Below are positions 21,541 through 31,032 of a stretch of 64,000 bases of DNA, piece after piece. The position numbers and the translations under genes were made by a program. How positions within the stretch are numbered: the stretch's first letter is position 1; each line of letters starts with the position of its first letter. The notes under the pieces were generated by a model that saw nothing but the letters and a program-made list of their open reading frames with translations, made no database searches and was not told the DNA's origin. The DNA lies in the NCBI GenBank assembly GCA_964400625.1, contig CAYNUS010000003.1, positions 99,654 to 163,653 of the forward strand, read 5' to 3'. This stretch comes from DYFX01 sp964400625 (GTDB lineage: Bacteria; Patescibacteriota; Patescibacteriia; SG8-24; DYFX01).

Positions 21541-22011
21541 TCAGTAGTGATATGTCTTCCCGCCGAGGATGGTCATCGCGCGATAGAGCTGTTCGAAGAG
21601 GACGGCGCGCGCTTCGCCGTGGGTGAAGGTCAGGCTGGAGAGGGACAGCGACGCGTGGCAGTCGCGCACGAACCCCGGGTCGAGCCCGAGCGGCCCGCCG
21701 ATTGCGAAGACGATCTCGCGCCCGCCCTCGCCTTCGCGCGCGATCCACGACGCGAACTCCTCCGACGACGGCTTCTTGCCGCCCTTGTCCATCGCGATGA
21801 CGTACGCGCCGTCGGGGATCTTCTTCTTGAGCGTCTCGGCCTCCGCGCGCATCACGGCGGGCGCCTCGCCCTGCGACTTGAACGGCGTCTCCGCGACTTC
21901 GATGACGCGCATCTTGGCGGAAGGGGAAAGGCGCTTCCCGTATTCCGAAATCGCGTCCTTCCAGAAGGATTCCTTGAGCGAGCCGACGGCGAGGACGGTG
22001 AGGCGGTACAT
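21541..22011 (-). CDS. rlmH: 23S rRNA (pseudouridine-1915-N3)-methyltransferase RlmH
   Basis: A 156-residue SPOUT methyltransferase that methylates pseudouridine 1915 in helix 69 of 23S rRNA. Diagnostic are YVIAMDKGGKKPSSEEFA, the knot segment FAIGGPLGLDP and the C-terminal LTFTHGEARAVLFEQLYRAMTILGGKTYHY region. Length is normal. RBS GGGAG lies before ATG 22011. A TAGGCT hexamer sits about 15 bases upstream of the start, after the terminator of the 22063 gene. Confidence 0.97.
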   Translation of the reverse strand: MYRLTVLAVGSLKESFWKDAISEYGKRLSPSAKMRVIEVAETPFKSQGEAPAVMRAEAETLKKKIPDGAYVIAMDKGGKKPSSEEFASWIAREGEGGREIVFAIGGPLGLDPGFVRDCHASLSLSSLTFTHGEARAVLFEQLYRAMTILGGKTYHY

Positions 22012-22048
22012 ATGCTCCCAGCCTAGCGGTCCGCGGAGAAAAGAAAAA

Positions 22049-22064
22049 GAGGCCGTACGGCCTC
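22049..22064 (-). terminator. Intrinsic terminator of the 22063 gene
   Basis: Palindrome GAGGCCGTACGGCCTC followed by T5 on the minus strand. Confidence 0.8.
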
Positions 22065-22452
22065 AGGATCGCTCGATCGGGATGATGATGACGCGTGCGC
22101 CCTCGACCCGGATCTCCGCGTCGCGCCGGTAGCAGCGCTTGAGCGCGCTCCAGGCCGCCGTCGCCTGCACGCAGGCGTCGACGGCGAGACCGAACAGCTC
22201 GGTCCAGGCGCCGGTCTCGTCCTCGGCGAGCCGGTCGAGCAAGTCCCAGGCGCGATGATAGGTCTCGCGACGCACCTCGCCTTCCGCGATGCAGTCGGCC
22301 AGATGCTTCACCGCCTCGCGCTCGGTCTCGTGGTTCCTGGCCTTCCGCATCGCCTCGTAGGCGGCGGCGAAGGCGGCGTACGCGGCTTCCGCAGCGCGGT
22401 TCGGGTTCTCGATCGGCACCGCCTCCGCGGCGTCCGCGATCTCGTCCTGCAT
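22063..22452 (-). CDS. Hypothetical helical protein, 129 aa
   Basis: No family is recognised. The protein is almost entirely Ala/Glu-rich helix (AAEAAYAAFAAAYEAM) and ends with a short strand VEGARVIIIPIERS. It has a strong RBS (TTATAAGGAGGG) and its own promoter at 22480-22508. The same TTATAAGGAGGG leader occurs before the 23281 gene, so the two may be expressed alike. Confidence 0.6.
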   Translation of the reverse strand: MQDEIADAAEAVPIENPNRAAEAAYAAFAAAYEAMRKARNHETEREAVKHLADCIAEGEVRRETYHRAWDLLDRLAEDETGAWTELFGLAVDACVQATAAWSALKRCYRRDAEIRVEGARVIIIPIERS

Positions 22453-22479
22453 GTGCCCTCCTTATAAGGTGCTGGCGCG

Positions 22480-22508
22480 ACCCTAGCCGTTTTCGGCCTT
22501 CATGTCAA
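22480..22508 (-). promoter_or_regulatory. Promoter of the 22452 gene
   Basis: TTGACA (22508-22503), 17 bp, TAGGGT (22485-22480), starting two bases after the T run of the upstream terminator. Confidence 0.85.
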
Positions 22509-22510
22509 TG

Positions 22511-22536
22511 AAAAAGCCCCGTCCTAGCGGCGGGGC
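22511..22536 (-). terminator. Intrinsic terminator
   Basis: GCCCCG and CGGGGC pair with the stop codon of the 22661 small gene in the loop region; T5 follows on the minus strand. Confidence 0.8.
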
Positions 22537-22661
22537 CTGAAGCGGTAGCGGATCTCGCGGGCGATCTCGATCAAGGAGCCGGAGCGGACGAGGATCTCGA
22601 CCGCGCCGATCAGCACGAGCTCAAGGGCGCGGTGGCGGAGGCTGGCGGGGCGGCCCTTCAC
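22524..22661 (-). CDS. Small basic protein, 45 aa, translationally coupled
   Basis: GTG 22661 overlaps the TGA of the upstream 22658 gene (GTGA), and the frame runs 45 codons to TAG, which lies in the loop of the terminator. The peptide is MKGRPASLRHRALELVLIGA, then VEILVRSGSLIEIAREIRYR and FRPRR: an amphipathic or weakly hydrophobic helix between basic ends. It is too short for family assignment. The coupling and the fit to the terminator argue that it is real. Confidence 0.45.
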   Translation of the reverse strand: MKGRPASLRHRALELVLIGAVEILVRSGSLIEIAREIRYRFRPRR

Positions 22662-23281
22662 CGCGCCGCCTTCCGGTCGAGGGCCGCGATGAGCCGGAGC
22701 TCTCCGCGTTCGGGCTCGCGCATCTCCTCGTCGCCGCGGAACCCCACGACGGCGCGATCGGGGTCGGCGACCGCCACCACGCGCACGTCCTTCACGTACG
22801 AGGCGGTGACGAGCGCGTCGAGCGCGCCGGCGAAGTCGCCGAGGATCGTGGGCTCGCGCCGCGCGCCGTGGTAGTCCGTCCCGTTCGGGACGAAGAGGCC
22901 GAGACGGTAGCTCTTGAAGGGCGACGCCTCCTGCAGGCGCGCCGCGACGTCCGGCGAGGCGAACATGATCGCCGCCGCCAGGATCTCGCCCCAGGCGTCC
23001 TGGACGTGAGCGTCCTGCAGCGTCTGGCTCCGGCCGACGGTCTGGCGCAGCGTGCCGAGGAACCGCTCCCAGCGCCGGCCGCGCTCCTTGGCGATGCGGT
23101 GGCGGATGATGCTCTGCTCGTAGCGGATCGCGTCGAAGTCCTCGAACGCGGCGCGCAGCTCTTCGCCGGGGTTCTTCCCCTGCGTGAACGCGAGCACCAG
23201 TCCGAAGAACGCGTCGATGCGCTTGCGGCGCTCCTCGTAGGCTCTCGCCGCGCGGTAGCCGTCGGTCAATCCGTCGCTCAT
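22658..23281 (-). CDS. Hypothetical protein, 207 aa
   Basis: No family is recognised. An Arg/Glu-rich helical first half (RAYEERRKRIDAFFGLV) precedes a mixed alpha/beta second half (SYRLGLFVPNGTDYHGARREP, VKDVRVVAVADPDRAVVGF). RBS TTATAAGGAGGG precedes ATG 23281. The stop overlaps a small coupled gene. Promoter at 23310-23338. Confidence 0.6.
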   Translation of the reverse strand: MSDGLTDGYRAARAYEERRKRIDAFFGLVLAFTQGKNPGEELRAAFEDFDAIRYEQSIIRHRIAKERGRRWERFLGTLRQTVGRSQTLQDAHVQDAWGEILAAAIMFASPDVAARLQEASPFKSYRLGLFVPNGTDYHGARREPTILGDFAGALDALVTASYVKDVRVVAVADPDRAVVGFRGDEEMREPERGELRLIAALDRKAAR

Positions 23282-23309
23282 GATCCCTCCTTATAAGGTG
23301 CGTCCGCGC

Positions 23310-23338
23310 AGGCTACCTGAAATCCGCGGTTTTGTCAA
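23310..23338 (-). promoter_or_regulatory. Promoter of the 23281 gene
   Basis: TTGACA (23338-23333), 17 bp, TAGCCT (23315-23310), immediately after the T run of the upstream terminator. Confidence 0.85.
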
Positions 23339-23340
23339 TG

Positions 23341-23364
23341 AAAAAGCCCGCGTCATGCGCGGGC
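23341..23364 (-). terminator. Intrinsic terminator
   Basis: GCCCGCG and CGCGGGC pair around a short loop, T5 on the minus strand; ends the NlpC/P60-like gene. Confidence 0.85.
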
Positions 23365-23763
23365 GATCAGGCGGCGGGTGCCGCGGTAACGGCCGTGATG
23401 GTCGTCGAGGAACGGGTCGATCCCGTCCTCGCGGACCGTGCCGGCGAACGGCGAGGCATGGACGACGGTGCGCTCGCCCGTGCAGATGCCGACGTGCCCG
23501 ACCCCGTAGCGGTGGTCGCCGGGGTGGTAGGCGTCGACGAGACCGGTCCGGAAGATCAGGTCGGCGGCGAGCAGCTCGGACCCCGTGATCCGTTCGCCGA
23601 GCAGGTGCAGCTCGAGGATCCCGTCCGGGAGCGCGATGCCGGCTTCCAGGAAGCAGATGACGACGAGCCGGGTCGGCGACGCGGCGGCGCCGATCAGGCT
23701 TCGGGCGCAGCGGACGACGTCATCGCATCGCCGGGCGCCTTCATTCGTTCGAAGGGGGTGCAT
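23353..23763 (-). CDS. NlpC/P60-like protein lacking the catalytic Cys
   Basis: A 136-residue protein that follows the NlpC/P60 pattern: an N-terminal helix, LVVICFLEAGIALP where the family has DCSG-x-V-x-x-V-x-x-x-GI-LP, AADLIFR (family GDLVFF) and GHVGICTGERTVVHAS with the conserved His pair. At the position of the nucleophilic Cys the residue is Pro (SPTRLVV). It is therefore probably not a peptidase and may bind rather than cut. No signal peptide is present. The ATG overlaps the end of the upstream small membrane gene by 23 bases. Confidence 0.65.
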   Translation of the reverse strand: MHPLRTNEGARRCDDVVRCARSLIGAAASPTRLVVICFLEAGIALPDGILELHLLGERITGSELLAADLIFRTGLVDAYHPGDHRYGVGHVGICTGERTVVHASPFAGTVREDGIDPFLDDHHGRYRGTRRLIARA

Positions 23764-23932
23764 GCCGATCCTCCTCCCGCGCGCGCTTCTTGCGGGCGCG
23801 GCGCAGACGGACCTTGTGGTCGATCCAGATCGCGGCGACGCAGAGCGCCAGGTAGCCGAGGCCGAACAGCACGAACGGCCGTCGCGGATCCCCGTTCGCC
23901 CCGTGCGTCAGCGCGAGATCCGGAGCTTCCAT
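23741..23932 (-). CDS. Small single-pass membrane protein, 63 aa
   Basis: One membrane helix (about residues 21-39, VLFGLGYLALCVAAIWIDH) followed by a strongly basic cytoplasmic tail (KVRLRRARKKRAREEDR). No family is recognised. AAGGAGG lies about ten bases upstream. It overlaps both neighbours (25 and 23 bases), so the three genes form a tightly coupled cluster. Confidence 0.6.
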   Translation of the reverse strand: MEAPDLALTHGANGDPRRPFVLFGLGYLALCVAAIWIDHKVRLRRARKKRAREEDRHAPPSNE

Positions 23933-24084
23933 GCCTTGCGCGCCTCCTTATACGCGCCGCAGAGGCGCTTCTCGCGGAGCGCCATCACGAAGGTGCCGGC
24001 CGCGATCAGCAGCCGCACCGGGATGAGATCGAACATCACGCGCCGATTGCGGCGCCGGATTTCTTCTGGCGTCAGCTGTCGCAT
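23908..24084 (-). CDS. Small protein, 58 aa, first gene of the cluster
   Basis: ATG 24084 follows AAGGAGG at good spacing. The 58-residue product starts MRQLTPEEIRRRNRR, has a moderately hydrophobic helix (MFDLIPVRLLIAAGTFVMAL) and a basic end. Its TGA lies 25 bases inside the next gene. No family is recognised. It is probably a membrane-associated partner of the next two products. Confidence 0.55.
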   Translation of the reverse strand: MRQLTPEEIRRRNRRVMFDLIPVRLLIAAGTFVMALREKRLCGAYKEARKAWKLRISR

Positions 24085-24125
24085 ACGCCCTCCTTCTCGA
24101 TTCTTGAGGAAAATGAGCTTTGGCC

Positions 24126-24155
24126 ACCCTAACAGAACCGCCGGAACTTGGCCAA
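24126..24155 (-). promoter_or_regulatory. Promoter of the 24084 cluster
   Basis: TTGGCC (24155-24150), 18 bp, TAGGGT (24131-24126); it is back to back with the rRNA promoters. Confidence 0.6.
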
Positions 24156-24166
24156 TCTTAGGCCAC

Positions 24167-24195
24167 TTGACAGTGTTTTAGAACTTCACTAGAGT
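24167..24195 (+). promoter_or_regulatory. rRNA promoter P1
   Basis: TTGACA at 24167-24172, 17 bp, TAGAGT at 24190-24195. A boxA-like GTTCTTTGAC follows at about 24210. Confidence 0.8.
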
Positions 24196-24246
24196 ACCGC
24201 AAGTCAGCACGTTCTTTGACCGGTACACGAGCCCAGAACCGCCTCT

Positions 24247-24275
24247 TGACAGGCATTCGAGGCTCCTCTATACTG
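24247..24275 (+). promoter_or_regulatory. rRNA promoter P2
   Basis: TTGACA at 24247-24252, 17 bp, TATACT at 24270-24275, exactly 80 bases after P1. It is the closest match to consensus in the window. Confidence 0.9.
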
Positions 24276-24369
24276 TGGACAACTTAAACCTGCCACTTTG
24301 CGTACCGCACTCAACAACGAGTCGTAACGTGATACCAAGCAACGGTCATCTCCGCCTGGGGAGCTCTGG

Positions 24370-24393
24370 AACCGCTTGGAAGGCGGTTTTTTT
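24370..24393 (+). terminator. Terminator/attenuator inside the rRNA leader
   Basis: AACCGC and GCGGTT pair around TTGGAAG and are followed by T5 in the direction of the rRNA, about 95-120 nt after the P2 start. Full-length rRNA synthesis must read through it. Confidence 0.75.
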
Positions 24394-24673
24394 GGTCCTT
24401 ACCCCACATCGTCAGAGCCGCTTGCGCATCGAGACGGGAACATACGGCCACCTACGGGACTGCTACTATATTGCAGACACTACGAGGTCCGGTTCCCATC
24501 CCGGCGCACAAGTCGAAGATCGGTCATCATGATCGATCGCCATCCCTGGGACGCGAACGCGCGTCGCTCGGACCACGACCCCGTGCGAGAATCCTTGACA
24601 ACTGAAGACAAGAATCAAGGTAGAAAGTATCAGTAGATACAAGGGTACAGTGTACTTAAAGAGTACATTAGAC

Positions 24674-24705
24674 CTGCTGAAGCAGATCCTGCTTCAGCAG
24701 TTGTA

Positions 24706-24707
<2 letters not shown>
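24674..24707 (+). other. 5' half of 23S processing stem with local hairpin
   Basis: Bases 24674-24700 can form a perfect 12-bp hairpin (CTGCTGAAGCAG, ATC, CTGCTTCAGCAG). Bases 24690-24707 are also the exact complement of 27791-27808, giving an 18-bp stem across the 23S gene. The two structures exclude each other. Confidence 0.85.
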
Positions 24708-27790
<3,083 letters not shown>

Positions 27791-27797
<7 letters not shown>

Positions 27798-27820
27798 CTG
27801 CTGAAGCATGAGTGCTTCAG
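27791..27820 (+). other. 3' half of 23S processing stem with local hairpin
   Basis: Bases 27791-27808 pair with 24690-24707. Bases 27801-27820 can instead fold locally (CTGAAGCA, TGAG, TGCTTCAG). Confidence 0.8.
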
Positions 27821-27867
27821 CCCCGGCGCAAGCCGCGGAGCTGAATCGCGCATGATCTTTCTACTGA

Positions 27868-27908
27868 AATTTCCACCCAAGGGCGCAAGCCTTTGGGGCC
27901 GGAAAATT
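27868..27908 (+). other. Hairpin in the 23S-5S spacer
   Basis: AATTTCC, then CCCAAGGGC, a GCAA tetraloop, GCCTTTGGG and GGAAAATT form a long stem; it may be a processing site between 23S and 5S. Confidence 0.5.
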
Positions 27909-27979
27909 GATGTCGCCACCCCGGTCCCGGCTTTCGCCGGGATAAACTCCAGCCGGGGCCCAGCGCTCGACGTCAGTTT

Positions 27980-28097
<118 letters not shown>

Positions 28098-28104
28098 TAT
28101 GCTC

Positions 28105-28129
28105 AAACCCCTCCAAAAGAGGGGTTTTT
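28105..28129 (+). terminator. Terminator of the rRNA unit
   Basis: AAACCCCTC and GAGGGGTTT pair around CAAAA and are followed by further T residues. Confidence 0.9.
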
Positions 28130-28131
28130 GC

Positions 28132-28160
28132 TTTACAGCAGGCGAGCGTGGGCGTAAGCT
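28132..28160 (+). promoter_or_regulatory. Promoter of the MOSC gene
   Basis: TTTACA at 28132-28137, 17 bp, TAAGCT at 28155-28160, directly behind the rRNA terminator. Confidence 0.65.
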
Positions 28161-28182
28161 CCCGGTCATCGGAGGTCTTTCG

Positions 28183-28986
28183 ATGATGACGCCGTCCGTT
28201 TCCGGACTGTTCTGCTACCCCATCAAATCCTGCAAAGGCATCGCGCTCGAGCGGGCGAACCTGTCGCTTCGCGGACTCCTCCACGATCGCGAATGGGCGG
28301 TCGTGGAGACGCGGACCGGCAAGGTCCTGACGCAGCGCGAAGAGCCGAAGCTCTGCCTGGTCGAGACCGCCATCAAGGACGGCATGCTCGAATGGTCGGC
28401 GCCGGGCTCCGGACGCATGCGCCTCGAGATCGACGGGGACGAAGTCCCGCCCTATCGCGTGCGCGAAGCCGTGGTCTGGGGCGAACGCGTGACGGCGTAC
28501 GATCAGGGGCCGTGGCCCGCGGGCTGGTTCAGCGCGTTCCTGAAGCGCGACTCCACGCTCGTCCGGATGGCCGACGGCCATGTCAGGCCGTCACGCGGCG
28601 GTACGCGCATCGCCTTCGCGGACGCGCACGAGCTGCTCGTCGTTTCGGAAGCCTCGCTCGAGGACCTGAACGGCCGCCTGGAGGCGCCGCTCCCGATGGA
28701 TCGCTTCCGTCCGAACGTCGTCATCGCCGGCTGCGCCCCGTATGCCGAGGACGCGTGGCCCGCCGTCGCGATCGGCGGCGTGCGCCTGCTCGGAGCGGAT
28801 CCGTGCGTCCGCTGCGTCATCACGACGACCGACCAAGCCACGGCCGAGCGCGGGAAGGAGCCGCTCGCCGCGCTAGCGGCGTACCGCAGGGCGGGGAAGG
28901 GCGTCATCTTCGGACGGAACTTCAATGGCATGAACGGCGGCAGCCTCGCCGTCGGCGACGAGGTGTCGATCCTCGAAGCTCCCTGA
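28183..28986 (+). CDS. MOSC-domain protein (mARC/YcbX-like)
   Basis: A 267-residue protein with an N-terminal MOSC beta-barrel (SGLFCYPIKSCKGIALERA, RGLLHDREWAVVE) and a C-terminal MOSC domain with RFRPNVVIAG and the cofactor-binding cysteine in DPCVRCVITTTDQ. Family members bind the molybdenum cofactor and reduce N-hydroxylated compounds or act in sulfur transfer. Whether this organism makes molybdopterin cannot be told from the window. GGAGG precedes ATG 28183. Confidence 0.88.
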   Translation: MMTPSVSGLFCYPIKSCKGIALERANLSLRGLLHDREWAVVETRTGKVLTQREEPKLCLVETAIKDGMLEWSAPGSGRMRLEIDGDEVPPYRVREAVVWGERVTAYDQGPWPAGWFSAFLKRDSTLVRMADGHVRPSRGGTRIAFADAHELLVVSEASLEDLNGRLEAPLPMDRFRPNVVIAGCAPYAEDAWPAVAIGGVRLLGADPCVRCVITTTDQATAERGKEPLAALAAYRRAGKGVIFGRNFNGMNGGSLAVGDEVSILEAP

Positions 28987-29002
28987 CGGGGAGCTTTTTT
29001 TT
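28976..29002 (+). terminator. Intrinsic terminator
   Basis: AAGCTCCC and GGGAGCTT pair with the MOSC stop codon in the loop, followed by a T run. Confidence 0.85.
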
Positions 29003-29006
29003 CGGC

Positions 29007-29035
29007 TTGCGCGCGGGAGCGCCATCGGTTATGGT
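29007..29035 (+). promoter_or_regulatory. Promoter of the 29082 gene
   Basis: TTGCGC at 29007-29012, 17 bp, TATGGT at 29030-29035. Confidence 0.6.
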
Positions 29036-29081
29036 GGACCTACTTGAACGATCGCTCGCTATGCCTGAAAGGAGGGAACAG

Positions 29082-29450
29082 ATGGCGCCCCTCGATCCTT
29101 GGATCATCGAACAGATCAAGAAGCGCGAGGAAGAGAAGCGGCGTAAGGAGGAAGGCATCCAGCCGACCGTCCCCGCCGACGACCCCCGCGAGATTCCCGT
29201 CGAGCGTGACCGGGGCCACGAGATGCCCGCCGATCGCCAGCCCGGCCACGAGATGCCGAATCCGAACGCGCCCGCCCCGAAGCCTTCCGAAAAGAAGGAC
29301 GACGAGGAACGGCGCGGCGTCCACGTCACGCGCATCTCCGGCGACGGCGATGAGGACGAGGAGGACGGCTCCACCATCACGATCGACATCTCCAAGATCC
29401 CTCCGATGCCTTCCGAAGGCGGCGAGAAGGATAAGAAGCGGCCCGATTGA
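29082..29450 (+). CDS. Charged, probably disordered protein, 122 aa
   Basis: No family is recognised. After a short helix (DPWIIEQIKKREEEKRRKEEG) it is a Pro/Glu/Asp-rich chain with a repeated GHEMP motif (RGHEMPADRQPGHEMPNP) and an acidic stretch GDGDEDEEDG before a final strand TITIDISKIPPMP. AAGGAGGG precedes ATG 29082; an in-frame ATG at 29061 is less likely. The product is probably a cytoplasmic linker or scaffold. Function unknown. Confidence 0.6.
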   Translation: MAPLDPWIIEQIKKREEEKRRKEEGIQPTVPADDPREIPVERDRGHEMPADRQPGHEMPNPNAPAPKPSEKKDDEERRGVHVTRISGDGDEDEEDGSTITIDISKIPPMPSEGGEKDKKRPD

Positions 29451-29463
29451 ACTCGGGCCTTTT
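29440..29463 (+). terminator. Intrinsic terminator
   Basis: GGCCCGA and TCGGGCC pair around the stop codon and are followed by TTTT. Confidence 0.85.
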
Positions 29464-29466
29464 CAT

Positions 29467-29495
29467 TTGCCAAGGATGCGGTCTTGGCGTAAGGT
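29467..29495 (+). promoter_or_regulatory. Promoter of the 29542 gene
   Basis: TTGCCA at 29467-29472, 17 bp, TAAGGT at 29490-29495, four bases after the T run of the terminator. Confidence 0.7.
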
Positions 29496-29541
29496 CGGGA
29501 CGGTTCATTGAACGCCCGTCATTCGGGAATCGGAGGGTGCC

Positions 29542-30255
29542 ATGTCGTACGGTCGTCGTCTCCAGTGCCTGGGCCTCGTGATCGCCGCTCTCGTCGGTAC
29601 GGCCTGCGGGCCGAACGTGCTCAAGACGCGCGGCAAGGTCCTGCATCCGCTGTACGCGTACAAGGAGAGCGATACGGAAGCGCCGCGTCCTCCCCGGATC
29701 CTCGTCATCTACCGCAAGGAGAACCGCGTGCAGGTGAAGCACACCATCGTCGGCCCGCAAGGCCGGCCGATGGCGCTCAAGCTCCTCGGCGAGTTCGCGG
29801 AGATCCCCGCCCAGCGTTCCGAGGACGGCTCCGGGCTCTTCATCGAGGTCATGATCTTCAGCAACTACAAGGACGAGCTGAAGTCGATGGAGGACTACGC
29901 CTACTGGCTCGAGCTCCCCGACGGTCGCAAGATCAAGGGCGAGGTCCACGTCCAGCGCGGACGGAAGGACCACACGATGAAGATCACCGGCATGCACATG
30001 GCGCCGCATCTCACGACCGTGGACAAGTCCACCGGCGAGGTCCGGGTCTACCGCCACGTCGAGGAGGTCGAGAACGAGTTCGAGCTCTACTCGCGATGGG
30101 CGCGCATCGTCTTCCGGGCCGACGGCCTGATCACGTCGCAGACGGGACACATCGTCTTCGTCGTCCGCGGCTACGATCGGGAGCGGCGCTACCGCTTCGA
30201 CTTCACGTGGAAGCCCGAAGAGGCGATGGAAGAGGCGAACAGGCACATGAGGTGA
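29542..30255 (+). CDS. Predicted lipoprotein, 237 aa
   Basis: A signal peptide with lipobox VGTAC places the lipidated Cys at residue 22. The mature part is a beta-rich domain with many Tyr, Arg and Glu residues (RKENRVQVKHTIVGPQG, YSRWARIVFRADG) and no other cysteine. No family is recognised. GGAGGG precedes ATG 29542. It is a single-gene unit with its own promoter and terminator. Confidence 0.7.
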   Translation: MSYGRRLQCLGLVIAALVGTACGPNVLKTRGKVLHPLYAYKESDTEAPRPPRILVIYRKENRVQVKHTIVGPQGRPMALKLLGEFAEIPAQRSEDGSGLFIEVMIFSNYKDELKSMEDYAYWLELPDGRKIKGEVHVQRGRKDHTMKITGMHMAPHLTTVDKSTGEVRVYRHVEEVENEFELYSRWARIVFRADGLITSQTGHIVFVVRGYDRERRYRFDFTWKPEEAMEEANRHMR

Positions 30256-30262
30256 TCGCGCG

Positions 30263-30284
30263 CGGCCCATCGCGGGCCGTTTTT
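30263..30284 (+). terminator. Intrinsic terminator
   Basis: CGGCCC and GGGCCG pair around ATCGC, then T5. Confidence 0.75.
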
Positions 30285-30343
30285 CATTTATCCACTGTCG
30301 CGCCGCGCGACCCCCTGCTAAGGTGCGCCGCGAGGAGGCCGAC

Positions 30344-30979
30344 ATGACCCTCAAGCCGGAGCTCTTCTTCAACCTTCAGGCGTTCGTCCATCGGGCGCTG
30401 TACGGCAGGGGCGAGCCCGTCTGGGCCGCCCTCGCGAACCTCAACGCCTACCTGGGAACCATGCTTGCCCAGTCCAGGCCGTCGGATCCGTATCGGTCGG
30501 GGCCCGCGCTCTCGTGCGACCCGACCGTGCGTATCGAGAACCCGTGGCGCGTGCTGATCGCGCCCACGGCGGTCATCAAGCCGTACACCGTCATCGAAGG
30601 CGATGCCATCATCGACGACGGCGCCGTCGTCGGTCCGCACGCGTACCTGCGCGGCGGCGTGATCGTCGGTGCCGGCGCGCGCGTCGGCCATTGTTCCGAG
30701 GTGAAGCACTCCGTGCTCTTCCCCGGCGCGAAGGCTCCGCACCGCAACTCCATCCTCGACGGCATCCTCGGGCATGGGGTGAACGTCGGCGGCCATCTCG
30801 TGACGCCGAACCTGCGCGCGGACGGCCGCACGGTGCCCGTCCGGGTCCTCGGCGTCGGCACGGCGCACGATTCGGGGCTTCCGAAGCTCGGCATCATCGC
30901 CGGCGACGGCAGTTTCTTCGGGTGCGCCGTGAAGTTCCAGCCCGGCATGTGCTTTCCTCCCAAGACGCGGCTCACCTGA
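30344..30979 (+). CDS. GlmU-like acyltransferase half (left-handed beta-helix)
   Basis: A 211-residue hexapeptide-repeat protein. Residues about 70-190 match the GlmU C-terminal domain: TVIEGDAIIDDGAVVGPHAYLRGG, then SEVKHS (Lys retained), KAPHRNS (catalytic His retained, the following Tyr replaced by Ser) and NVGGHLVTPN. It would transfer acetyl or another acyl group to an amino sugar such as glucosamine 1-phosphate. GAGGAGG precedes ATG 30344. The uridyltransferase half is a separate gene (34429) and glmS lies between them, so the bifunctional GlmU seems to be split here. It could also serve another NDP-sugar. Confidence 0.72.
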   Translation: MTLKPELFFNLQAFVHRALYGRGEPVWAALANLNAYLGTMLAQSRPSDPYRSGPALSCDPTVRIENPWRVLIAPTAVIKPYTVIEGDAIIDDGAVVGPHAYLRGGVIVGAGARVGHCSEVKHSVLFPGAKAPHRNSILDGILGHGVNVGGHLVTPNLRADGRTVPVRVLGVGTAHDSGLPKLGIIAGDGSFFGCAVKFQPGMCFPPKTRLT

Positions 30980-30989
30980 GCCGTTTTTT
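30968..30989 (+). terminator. Intrinsic terminator
   Basis: CGGCTC and GAGCCG pair with the stop codon within the stem, followed by T6. Confidence 0.85.
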
Positions 30990-30995
30990 CGTCCG

Positions 30996-31024
30996 TTGAA
31001 AAAGGCGTCTCGCCGGGGTAGGGT
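30996..31024 (+). promoter_or_regulatory. Promoter of glmS (leaderless geometry)
   Basis: TTGAAA at 30996-31001, 17 bp, TAGGGT at 31019-31024; the glmS ATG follows after eight bases. Confidence 0.8.
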
Positions 31025-31032
31025 ACATATAT

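Larger units (their letters stand above)
24196..24705 (+). other. rRNA leader region without a protein gene
   Basis: This stretch of about 500 bases holds no convincing coding sequence and no 16S or tRNA gene. It contains promoter P2, an intrinsic terminator at 24370-24393, a second antitermination-like segment (CCTTGACAACTGAAG at about 24593) and the 5' part of the 23S processing stem. Confidence 0.75.

Noticed and set aside
24340..24396. Possible T-box riboswitch because of TGGAACCGC before a terminator
   Set aside because: The rest of the T-box (specifier loop, AG bulge, GGGTGG core) is missing and the downstream gene is 23S rRNA, which is not a T-box target.
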